NCBI GenBank assembly: GCA_032871835.1
Contig: CM065299.1
Coordinates: 98,834,652 to 98,898,651, forward strand
Origin: Dipteronia dyeriana
Taxonomy: Eukaryota > Streptophyta > Magnoliopsida > Sapindales > Sapindaceae
Reading direction: 5' to 3'
DNA: 64,000 bases
The position numbers were made by a program, and so were the translations under genes. Positions 46,885 through 57,600 of this stretch are shown here, piece after piece; position 1 is the stretch's first letter, and the number at the start of each line of letters is the position of its first letter. Under the pieces are notes generated by a model. It was not told the origin of the DNA, searched no databases, and saw only the letters and a program-made list of their open reading frames with translations.

Positions 46885-48978
46885 TCAAACAGTCGCATTA
46901 TCACCATCAGAAGGGTCTTTGTCGGTTGAATTTTCATCAGTCTCTCTCATAGCATCATTCTTCATACGTTCTATTTCATCGTAGCTATCGACTTCTGACT
47001 GCATTTCACTAGGATCCGATCGGGTATGCTCACCAGATAAATACTGCTTAAAAAGTTTAGCCCTGGTTTTACACATAGCTTCAATGACAATTGACAGAAC
47101 CTGCTCTTTCAAATCAGCAATATCCCGCTCCTGGTTTGCCATAACCTCCACGGATTTTACCGACTCATCACGATGACGACTAACCTTCTCCTTCAGACTC
47201 TTCACTTCATCCTCCAAAACCAAGTTCTTCTCAGTCAACTCCTTCATGGAATTCTCGAGATTAGCATTCTTCACTTTATTGTTGTCATTAAGCTTACGGA
47301 GCTTTGAGCATCTGTTGTTCACGATTTCATATCGGTCGCGTAGATGAAGCTGGGCCTGTAGAGACTGCATAATAAACACATTGATGAGTATTTAAGCAAA
47401 CCACGAAAGATGAAAAGATTAAACTCACCCGGAAGGTCGATAGAATCCCCACTTCAAACACCTCCTCTGTCTTTTTATCTTTAAAGAACTTCTCATCCAT
47501 AGAAGATCGAATGTCGCTTGACTTTTGGAGGAAATTTGTCGGGTCCTCAAAGACGAAATTTTTTTTAGGATGTACACGATCGACTAATCATCCGTCGAGA
47601 TAGCGAATGTCGACTTCTCCTTGTAGCTCAGTTCGATGCCATCTCTACCACCAGTGGAATCCTTCTTCCTCTTCTTCAACGGACTTGCTTCTAGAGAAGA
47701 GAGATAGACAGGTTCTTCTACCTCAGGCAAAACCTTCTTCGATTTCCCTTTGACGTTATTTGTTTCTTCTGCCCTTTTCTTACTAAAACGCTCCCTATAT
47801 TGCCTCAAAGCGTCGGTTGCTCCAGGGATGTTAATTTTTGTACTTGCCATCGAAAGCACTGTAAAACGACGTTCAACGTCAGTAAACGATGACAAAAATT
47901 TCACATCATACTCAAGAATCTCAAGGCTTCTTCTAGCCCAAACATACGAAATAAAATCTTTCACAAGAGGATATGATTCCCGTGATCTATTCAGCGTCAA
48001 CCATCGCCACGCACTACTAGGCCTAAGTTTACCTTCCGTAAGAAGCACTCGCCAACTTTTATCTTCTACGGGAATATCTAGGACATTCCTAGTCCTTTCA
48101 GGCGCATCATGGCATAAAAGTTTATTCTCTTTACCCGTGATTTCTACATGAGTAAGTAGACTCGTTAAATACAAGAAACAAATAAAATCGAATCAACATG
48201 ATTAGTCAACACTCACCATATCGATTCCAAATACGACGATATGTGTACTAAGAACCCCTCTAAGGACCATCAATTCAAGGACCTCTCGTAAAGAAAAAGG
48301 TATCCTTCCAATGGCGATCGTTCGTTGTAGGATCCGGTATGAGTTGGTGGTCTTTCAACCTTGGAATCAACATATAACGACCTTTGTCAGAAATATGCTC
48401 CTTCGAGTAGTAATTGTGCAGGAGATACCCTAGCCTAAACTTAATCCCATATCTCTCCCATAAAACTGTCAAACTTAGAGTATTTTCCAACTATTTGGCA
48501 TCAACTGGCCAGGAGCAATGTCGTAGCAGACCAGCATGTGTCGAGCCAATGACGGGATTGGAAATCAAAAACCTAAACGAAATACATATTCATAAAAACA
48601 CATCCTCTCGGGTATATCCCAGTCCACCCGCTCATTCGTGTTAGGTACATGAAGTTTGACAGAGTCCGAAATCCCATAAATCGCCCGGATACTGGTTAAC
48701 TCGACGTCTGTGAGTATACTTGTTGAACTATTAGATAAGATTCCTAGCGGTCGACCTGACGTAGACGGGTCCACATTTGAAATTCTCGGAAACTCTATCG
48801 ACAAAGCAACAGTGCGGGTGACACCCAGCTCCAATATGCCAGCCCTATTAATATTGACATTGGAATGATTGACTATGCTAATACATCGCTCGACATCTAC
48901 AGCACCAGAACTGATTTCTTCTTCGTCACTTGAGGTCCAAACAACATGATGCTCTGAAACCGTACGGTCGCTCGACAT
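46885..48978 (-). pseudogene. Antisense ORF between pol and 3' LTR (Tat aORF), degenerate
   Basis: Opposite to gag-pol, a coding region runs from the ATG at 48978 to a stop at 46885. Piece 1 (48978-48565) has an acidic N-terminus and ends in CFYEYVFRLGF. After a stop the same frame continues APGQLMPNSWKIL and, after another stop, WERYGIKFRLGYLLHNY (48490-48275). Piece 2 (48174-47584) has VWARRSLEILEYDVKFL and a basic stretch. Piece 3 (47379-46885) is strongly coiled-coil and ends in an acidic tail. A possible intron lies between 48230 and 48140. These motifs occur in plant proteins often annotated as putative plant transposon protein, and antisense ORFs at this position are known in Tat elements. 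Function is unknown. A minus-strand TATAAA near 49470-49477 could be its promoter. Confidence 0.7.
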
Positions 48979-49666
48979 AATACCTCAAAAGAAAGCTGAC
49001 ATACAAAAAATGCAGAAGTCAGATAAATTGAAACGCTACAATCACAACCTAAGGCTATCTAGACTCGAACCTAGGGTTCTCTCAAAAAGAATTGACCAAC
49101 TCTGGGGACCTAAATCGAGCGACTACTAAACTAGTTATTCACGGCATAAACAAACCAAAGCCTACTAATACACTATAAAGGAAGATTCAACATGACAAGA
49201 ATTTTAGAAAACACCAAACCAAAAACCAAAAGCACTGAAGAACATGAATATTCTCAGGGAAAATTAGTTTACATACAGTCAAACTCTCAACAAGGGAAAA
49301 GAAGTTAGTAAACGTTCTTACTAACCTTAAACCATAGAAATTTATTAAAAGGTGGAACGGCCCAGTAAAAATCCTGAGAAAAATCCTGAGAGAATCGTTT
49401 GGAACCTAGTAAAGTGCTCTTCCAAAACTCGAAAGTAAAATAAAAAACAAAAGAAACCTTTGTGATCGGTTTATAAAGCCAGAAAAAGGCACTTAACCTT
49501 AGTCGCCATGTGTCGATACCCCTTCAGTTACGTAACCCTTCAATTGCTAACCCACTAAGGCAACTGTGCGGTTTTGAAATTTAAAACACTTTGAGAAATG
49601 CGCCCAAAAAGTACCATGACATAAGTATTGAAAAAACCGATGTATGACTATCCTATCGATTCAACT

Positions 49667-49763
49667 TCCAATGTACACTATTATCCGTCAAACGATAAGG
49701 TATTCCCCGTTGAAACGAAAGGTACTCCAATGTACACTATTATCCGTCAAACGACAAGATACT
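49667..49763. repeat. Two-copy 59-bp tandem repeat
   Basis: The unit beginning TCCAATGTACACTATTATCC starts at 49667 and again at 49726; the second copy fades out near 49763. Confidence 0.75.
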
Positions 49764-49917
49764 TCGATAAGTGAACCCAAAAAATTACAACGTTATCGTC
49801 GTTTCGCTCGACAAAAATAAACCCTTCTAAGGATATACTCTAAACACAGTCGACTCAACAATTACGACACGAACATATTCGATTGAAATCACTCTTCAAA
49901 TATGGTGATCCCATTTT

Positions 49918-49936
49918 TAAAGAGTGGGGGACAAAC
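49918..49936 (+). other. Gypsy polypurine tract
   Basis: AAAGAGTGGGGGACAAAC lies directly before the 3' LTR. Confidence 0.85.
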
Positions 49937-50394
49937 TGTGGTAGCCGAAAAATGGCTTATAGGCCTACCATACAAAACCTCCATGAAGGTTAGGTTGTTC
50001 AGGCCCACAATATGAATCCATCCAGTCACACAGACCAGGGGGTAAGTTTGAATGTCAAGATTAGACATCGGTTACAACAATTGGATATCGGTTACAAACA
50101 AGAGTAACCGTTGATTCAATAAGGATTCAAAAATAGAGGAAATCTCTCCTTGAAACACGCCGACCTTGTGTAACCGACATATGAATGTTGGAGGAGAGGT
50201 TAACTTATAAATAACAAGGTTCTAAGACAAGAGGGGGATCTAAAAGAAATTGAAGAAAAAAGCAAGCTCACTTAGCATATCAAAATTATGTTCATCTAAT
50301 TTCTAGCCATCTGAATTGGATCTAATCTTGATTCAAGAACTCTGACTAAAACTACTCAGCCCAAGCATTCCTAAGGCTATGAAACTAACACTAT

Positions 50395-50429
<35 letters not shown>

Positions 50430-50606
50430 TTGAGTTTGTTTCTTTTTATAGGTTTGACGAGGAAATTCAAGGATTAGACAACATACCGTCTACATTGGTT
50501 GATTCGCGAATGAGACAACATCCTAATTTCTTTTGGTTCGACTAGAGTTGCCTTGGGCCTAACACTCCGACCCGATCCACAACTAACCATAGTTCGACCA
50601 ACTACA
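49937..50606 (+). repeat. Gypsy 3' LTR
   Basis: Matches 39848-40515 along its length with scattered differences. It also has a TA microsatellite (about 50395-50426). Confidence 0.92.
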
Positions 50607-50711
50607 ATAGTTATAGGTCGTGTATTTAAAAAATACAACACCTTATAATAAAGGAAATGATACTTTTGGTATTAAATGGGATTTAATTATAAATTATAGA
50701 TTTTTTAATAG

Positions 50712-51217
50712 AGTTTCTCCTTACAATCCAATGTATTTCATTTTTACACTTCATTTATAAAGATACTCCATTCTAAAATTTAAAATTTAAAAAAAAAATC
50801 TAAAAATACTTTATTTTTCCAAAATTATCCTTATTATCTTCTGACACTCTCATTTAAAATAAAAAATAAAAAAAAATTCTAAAGATACTCCATTTTATTT
50901 TAATATTACCATTTTGAATACTTCTCTTTAAAAAGTTTAAAACGGGAAATGGAAAAGATATGTGAAGTAATAACAAATAAATAAAATAGAGAATAAAACT
51001 CAACAAAATTGAGAAGATCAAAACAATAAAAAACTGCCTTGGAGATCAATCTGTGAAAATAGAAAAACAATACTTGTTTTTCTATTTTGGATTTTAAGTT
51101 GAGCAACAACAAAAAAATCTATTGAGTAAAATAAAATTCTGGAATTTTTTGTTTCTAATGATGGTGATGATTGAACATGTGTGGTACTTGAGAAAAAATA
51201 CACTAGAAAGTAGAAAA

Positions 51218-51276
<59 letters not shown>

Positions 51277-51480
51277 ATACCGATGATAATAGTGGAGGAT
51301 TTGATAGTGTGTGAAAAAAAAATTGTAAGAAGAAAAAGATATGTTAGGGTTTTTAAAATAGGAAAAAAAAATACTATAAGATGGAAAAAATCTTGTTTTC
51401 TATTAAAATGTTTTTAATAAAAAAAATAGAGTGCAAACAGATAATTAATGAATTTTCAATAGCATTTCTCTTTCTTAATT
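50712..51480. other. AT-rich insertion in element R copy 2, unclassified
   Basis: Absent from the matching place in copy 1 (about 38670). Contains a TA run at 51223-51262 followed by TATG repeats. No TIR pair was convincingly matched. Confidence 0.4.
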
Positions 51481-51866
51481 TTTTATGGGTGTGATTACGA
51501 AAGAGGTGTAGATACAGTTTTTAAGGGATGTTATTATCGTCAATCTATTGTTTTTATATAGAATTTTTTTTTATTTCTACCTATAATATAATTGAATTTA
51601 TAGATAATTATCCTGGTGACTATCAACTTATGTCACCACTATCAAAATGATCACTAAATGAGGAATTAGTTTCAAAATGACCATTTTTTACAAACCTTAT
51701 TACACTAATGACCATTCCATCCAATTACATCCAATGAGTGGCATTTTGGTAAATAAAAGGATGACATTAATTTATTTTAGATGTTTTTTTTTAAATCAAT
51801 TTTTTCTTTTGGTTTTTGAAATAAATAATTATATTTAGTGTGTGTATATACGTATAGCATATCTCA

Positions 51867-51870
<4 letters not shown>

Positions 51871-51914
<44 letters not shown>

Positions 51915-52013
51915 TGAGATATATATATATATATTTTTTTCTTTTTTTAGAAGATTAAGATTACAAAATCTAAAAAATCTAAAAAATATATTTGAGATAA
52001 GTAGAAAAGAAAG

Positions 52014-52070
<57 letters not shown>
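51871..52070. repeat. TA microsatellites
   Basis: Two TA runs (about 51871-51910 and 52017-52072) flank a short unique stretch in the loop of the family 2 MITE. Confidence 0.9.
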
Positions 52071-52072
<2 letters not shown>

Positions 52073-52093
52073 CACACACACATAAATGTTCAA

Positions 52094-52257
52094 GTCAATG
52101 TGTACTGATATAACTTCATCGGTGCATTGGATGTGAACCATTAGATTTACAAAATTTACATACTTTGACGTAATGTGTTTGTACTTGCCAAAGCTTTTAC
52201 ATAATTAGTGGTCAACATGCAACACACTGACGTGAGTTATATCAGTGCGCACTAACC
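52094..52257. mobile_element. Foldback MITE, family 1 copy 3
   Basis: Nested in the loop of the 51603-52571 element. Left AATGTGTACTGATATAACTT and right GAGTTATATCAGTGCGCACT are inverted repeats. Confidence 0.7.
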
Positions 52258-52866
52258 AGAACGGAACCGTATGTGTGTGTGTGTGTGTGTGTGTGTTTGA
52301 GATATGCTATACTTATATACACACACTAAATATAACTATTTATTTCAAAAAACAAAAGAAAAAATTGATTTCCAAAAATTATCTAAAATAAACTAATGAC
52401 ATCTCTTTATTTATCAAAATGTCACTCATTGGATGGAATCGGATGGAAATGAATGGAATTGCCACTAGTGTAATAGTTTTCACCAAAAATAGTCATTTTG
52501 AAACCAATCTATCTAATGACCATTTTGATAATGGTGACATAAGTTGATGGTCACCATAGTAATTATCTCTCGAATTTATTGTAATCCAATGACTATACAC
52601 TACTTAAATGAACACTCTTTTGTCATATATTATATGAGAGTGATGATATTGGCACCCCCACTACTGAACCTCCTTTTTAAAATTTGATTTAATTATATAA
52701 AATTAAATCGTTTTATTAATTTTATTTTGATTTATTTTGAGGATTACATTTTTATTTATGTTTCAAACTTAGTACTCCATATTAAAAAAAATACATAGAA
52801 GATGATCTACTTGTCTGATTTTCTTTTCTTTCTAAAACATTGATAATAAAAGTGAAATAAAATAAA

Positions 52867-53609
52867 GGGATAATTACTCGGGTGACCATCAAATTGATAA
52901 CACACTATTAAAATGACCACTATATTGGAAAGTTGTTTCAAAATGGTCATTTTTTGTGAACTTTATGCAACTAATGACCATTTTCCATCTAATTTCATCC
53001 ATTGAGTGACATTTTAGTAAATAAGGGGATACCAATGATTTATTTTAGATGTTTTTTTTAGAAATCAATTTTTTCAATGAGTGGTATTTTGGTAAATAAG
53101 GGGATGATATTAATTTATTTTAGATTTTTTTTTTTGGAAATTAATTTTTTCTTTTGTTTTTTGAAATGAATAATTATATTCGGTGTAAATATATATATAT
53201 ATATATATTAGAGATATGTTACATGTATATATGCATAATAAATATAATTATTTGTTTTAAAATACAAAATAAATATATGGTTTAGATCAATACACTTGTC
53301 TATTTTTGTTTTTTAGATTTTTTAGATTTCATAGCTTTAATCTGCTCGATATATATATGAGATATCCTATACATATATACACATACTAAATATAATTATT
53401 CGTTTCAAAAAATAAAACAAAAAATTGATTTACATAAAAACATCTTAAATAAATTAATATCTCCTTATCTATCAAAATACCACTCATTGGATGAATGGTC
53501 ATTGGTGTCATATTTTTCACTAAAAATGACCATTTTGGAACAACTTTCTAATCTAGTGGTCATTTTGTTAGTGTATCATCAATTTGATGGTCACCAGGGT
53601 AATTATCCC
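52867..53609. mobile_element. Long-inverted-repeat MITE of MULE type, family 2 copy 2
   Basis: Ends GGGATAATTACTCGGGTGAC and the inverse of GGGATAATTACCCTGGTGAC, flanked by a perfect 9-bp duplication TAAAATAAA (52858-52866, 53610-53618). Inverted repeats exceed 250 bp; part of the left arm near 53025-53110 is duplicated. Confidence 0.9.
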
Positions 53610-53664
53610 TAAAATAAAAGAGGAAAATCTATTCATTAATTACACACATCACTAGATTTATTTA

Positions 53665-53958
53665 GAGTTTATTTGATTGAGTTTTTGAAAAACCTCTATC
53701 GGTAAAAAATCTAATTATAGTAGATTTATTAGAAATAGAGTTTTTGAAAATAAAATTATAGTTGTTCGATTGGTGGACTTTTGAAAAAAAAAAAATTATT
53801 AGAAGAAGTACCTCCTTGTGAGCTTTTGTTTAGTAGAAGTTCAAACTCTACTAGTCTCTACTGAATTTAAAATAAACAATCTTAAAAGTCCATTCATACA
53901 ACTATAAAAAATTTAAATAGATATCCGTAGACCTAAAAAAACTCAATCAAATAAACAC
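53665..53958. mobile_element. Tourist-like MITE, intact copy
   Basis: GAGTTTATTTGATTGAG and CTCAATCAAATAAACAC form the ends, flanked by TTA (53662-53664, 53959-53961). The same family as the split copy at 22982-38797. Confidence 0.85.
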
Positions 53959-53961
53959 TTA

Positions 53962-54672
53962 GATCAAAAATAAAATCAGATCATGAGATAATTCAAATTT
54001 GATCTCAATTGCCTCTTACAACAGCATTGCCACACGGATGACACAAGTCCAGCACGTGACCGCCACAATACCGACACGAGCCAGCATGTATTAACAAGAT
54101 CCAGCCAATTTTACCGTACTCGACCCGCAAAAAGTTCAGTCAAAAGTATCAGTTTTCACACTCATTTCCAAAAAAGTCTCCGCGGACGCAACGTGAGCGG
54201 GAAAAACAAATGGGGACAAAACAGTATATTCACATTTCTGCTTATGTAATCAGACCCGTCATCTCCTTTCAAAAAAAAAAAAAAAAAAAACTACAGACCC
54301 GTCATCAAATCATTGCATGATTCTTGCAATTGGAGGGAAGTAAACGCATCCACGTGTCCAAAAAGGGCCCCACAACTGCTGACCATCCAAAAATAATATC
54401 AACTTGTCTTTGTACCCCAGTCTCCACCCGATTATTGCCATGCGATTATTGAAAACCAAGTTTAGCTTTTAAGGAAAATTTACTAATATGACATGAAACA
54501 TGCTTTCCTTAAATTTTTTTGAATAGAAAACTCTACACAAAATTCTCCACTATATATACATAGATCATTGTTGATATCACTCACATTCTTCACAAGATTC
54601 TCTCCTTAGTTTTTTTAATCAACTGATCTCAGAGAGAGAGAGAGAGAGAGAGAGTGACAGAGACATAGAGAC
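53962..54672 (+). promoter_or_regulatory. FRO gene promoter and leader
   Basis: A TATA box (CTATATATACATAG) lies near 54551, about 120 bp before the ATG. CACGTG G-boxes are at 54053-54058 and 54351-54356, the core bound by bHLH factors; FIT with subgroup Ib bHLH factors drives Arabidopsis FRO2 under iron shortage, so these are candidate iron-response sites by analogy. The leader has a GA run (about 54632-54654). A 20-A run lies at 54271-54290. Confidence 0.55.
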
Positions 54673-57600
54673 ATGGCCTCGAAAGTTGATATGGTTCGAG
54701 CAGCAACGAAGCTACTGGTTATGGTAGTGTTTCTTGGTAGTCTTATGATATGGACCATGACTCCAACCAACACTTACAGGCAAATATGGTTGCCCAAAAT
54801 CCGAACTCAGCTCAATTCAACTTATTTTGGTCTACAAGGTTGGTTTAATTTACTTCCATTGCACCTTCATGGTTTTTGTTGATCTTTCCTTACTAAAACT
54901 GTTAAATTAAAATATGAAAACTATATATATGTTGCAGGTCCAACAATTTTGATTTACACTTTTCCGATTCTCTTCATGGCTGTCTTGGGTTGTATTTACC
55001 TACATCTTGGGAAGAAAGAGAACGACTATAAGGCACTCGAAAGGTAGGGTACATTAATTTCTTTTTCGTATTTTTTTTTATATATGCCGGTGTGACGACT
55101 CGAATTGAAACTGTTTTAATGAACAGTATTAATGGAGGAAAACAAAGGCTGGCTTTGTGGAAGAAGCCAATGGTGGTGAAAGGTCCTCTAGGGATTGTTT
55201 CAAGCATAGAGCTTGGCTTCTTCACTATGTTCATTGCACTCTTGGTTTGGTCTCTCTCTACTTACATACACAACAGCTTTGCAACCATCACACCAAAATC
55301 GGCGGCGGAGGATGGTGAACAAGTGTAAGAACTAACTTCTTAAACAAATAAACATTTGATAAAATCCCAGTTAATTGTTAAACTTGAGATTAGTTAACAA
55401 TAAATCAATAATTTTTCACATTTTCTTTTGGTGGGTTAATAACTTTTGCAGATGGGAAGCTAAGTTGGATAGCATAGCACTAAGGTTAGGTCTTGTAGGA
55501 AATATCTGCCTAGTATTTCTCTTCTTCCCAGTAGCACGAGGGTCCTCTCTGCTACCACTCTTCGGTCTGACCTCTGAAGCTAGCATCAAGTATCACATAT
55601 GGTTGGGACACTTGGTCATGGCCTTCTTCACAGCTCATGGTATTTGTTACATCGTTTATTGGGTTGCTACAAATAACATTTCAGAGGTAATTAATTTGTT
55701 ATATTTCCTTTTTCAGTCAAAAGAAAAAAGTTATATTTCCTTTTGTTTTTGTTATAGTAATTATTAAATCAAATTGCGCGCTTTTAATTGTTTTCTTTTT
55801 TATAAGCATATAAGTCAACAATTTCAGCACATTAAACGGATATTAACTATTTCCATTTTTAGTTATTAAACTTTTAAGACATGTAACTAATTAGAATCCT
55901 AACAGTGGAAGGGAACTCACTTATAATTTGTGAATTTCCATATTTAATTTGCTATTTTTTTGGAAATCGAATTGCTTCACATAAACTAATAATTAAGTTC
56001 TTATTGGAAAGAGAAATTGATATCTCTTTCTTATATTTTAATAAAACACTCTCAACTAATATTATTAAAAAATAAATGGGTCTAGCCTAGCCATAAAAAA
56101 AAAAATTACTAATATATAAAAGCTATCTCAAAATATTCTGCTTATTCATTTTATTTTCTCCTTTTGTCTGTATGCATCCAATAATAACAAACACAAAAAT
56201 AGAATTGCATAAATTGCATAGTTATACTTTTGACGGATTGTGTAATTTCTGACTAGTTTACATGTCCATTTTTTGTAATATCTTTACGTAAATATACTTC
56301 TTTCTTTTTTGTGTTTTTTGTTTTTCTTCTTTAATTAGTGTATTTATGCAGTACTATTAATCTCCACCTTTCCAAGAATTTTATGGATTGGTCTAACAAT
56401 AAATGAATAAAAAAACGTGTTAGGAGCAGAAATAGATAAATAATCATGATATCATTGAAATGGAAAGCAAAATGGATCAAGCTTTTCTTTGGAATTAAAT
56501 GGATATATTATATATTTCTTCAACAAAAAAAATAGATATATGATATATGAGCAACACTTCGACGTGGATCTTATAGTTGATCTGTGTTTTCAAACATGTT
56601 AAATGGTTGCTATATGTGACTGATTACTTACGTGTTGTAGATTACGTTTTGGAATAACATGTTTTGGTCCTTTCGTTAATATGAGCAATATCACGAATCC
56701 ACAGAAAATGGTCAGATTGAATGGTGGAGAATGGAGATGATATGATACATGGTCGGCCTCCCTTTATTTCTGTTAAGAGGGACAAAAAAATCAAGATCAT
56801 TTCTTATATTTAGGTTCAGTGGAAGTCTCTATATAGGAAATCTGCTTTGTTTGATAGTAATAAAGTAGGTCTCTATTTTGGAAATCTGTTTTGTTTGATA
56901 GAAAAAAAGTTTGGTATGTCACATTGTCACACGTCGAACACTTGTTTTCCATTCCATGCATAGAGTAAAGTGTAGTCAATTGGTCACCAAGAAGTTACTG
57001 AGAAAGTGAGAATCATAAATTGGTGGAGATTGCGAGAAGCTTTAATTCATTGAAAGTTGAAACCATTCAAGCTTATAGAGAAGACAAATGTGCCGTATTG
57101 CCCACCCATTGAAACTTTGATACCAGTTTTTCAATAAATGGAAGAAGGATATATATTGATCTCACTTCATGGGACCCAGAAAACACCCTCCAAAAAAAAA
57201 ATTGATCTCTAAGTAAGGAATCTAGATTCTAGGTCCCATCCCATTGTGGAATCTGGGTGACACGTGTACGGTCAGCTGCACCGTGTAGTTGGACAGTTCA
57301 CTTTGGGGCCTGACAGTTCATTGTGGACCAATATTTCGTGAGGTGAGTCCAACCGGACCACCTCATCCGTAGCAACTAGCGAGTGCTTTCTGAGTCACAT
57401 TGGCCCACCAAAACATATCTTCAAACAGCACTGTCAGTGAAAGAGAGGAGGCTTCAAAAATATTGACCCTTTTTTAACCATTTATATCCATATATCATAA
57501 TCAAATCATAATATCATTAGCTAACATAATTTTTATTTGTTTTAATATACCACCTGGGAATCAAACCCTTCTTGTTACTAACTGAATGAACTTTATTTAT

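Larger units (their letters stand above)
39848..50606 (+). mobile_element. Ty3/gypsy retrotransposon, Tat type, complete with both LTRs but decayed
   Basis: The element is 10,759 bp: 5' LTR 39848-40515 (668 bp), primer-binding site, gag, protease, reverse transcriptase, RNase H, archaeal-like RNase H, integrase, an antisense ORF, purine tract and 3' LTR 49937-50606 (670 bp). The target duplication ATAGT is perfect (39843-39847, 50607-50611). Domain order and the second RNase H place it in the Tat lineage. The two LTRs differ at many scattered positions by eye, and gag-pol has numerous stops, mostly explained by C-to-T or G-to-A changes, so it is an old, silent insertion. It sits inside copy 2 of element R. 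Confidence 0.9.
38856..51545. mobile_element. MULE-like element R, copy 2, invaded by a Gypsy element
   Basis: The left end GAGTGACAATATTTGCACC and right end (inverted GATTGACGATAATAACATCCC) match copy 1. 38960-39330 aligns with 31400-31740, and 39700-39847 plus 50607-50710 and 51485-51545 align with 38380-38725. Insertions are a MITE (39524-39669), the Gypsy element (39848-50606) and an AT-rich stretch (about 50712-51470). No clear 9-bp duplication remains at the outer borders. Confidence 0.65.
51603..52571. mobile_element. Long-inverted-repeat MITE of MULE type, family 2 copy 1
   Basis: The ends GATAATTATCCTGGTGACTA and its inverted counterpart (TGGTCACCATAGTAATTATC) begin inverted repeats of about 280 bp. 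Flanks GAATTTATA (51594-51602) and GAATTTATT (52572-52580) are a 9-bp target duplication with one mismatch. The loop holds TA runs and a family 1 MITE. Confidence 0.8.

Noticed and set aside
51838..52141. Tyr/Ile repeat ORFs on both strands
   Set aside because: These are translations of TA microsatellites.
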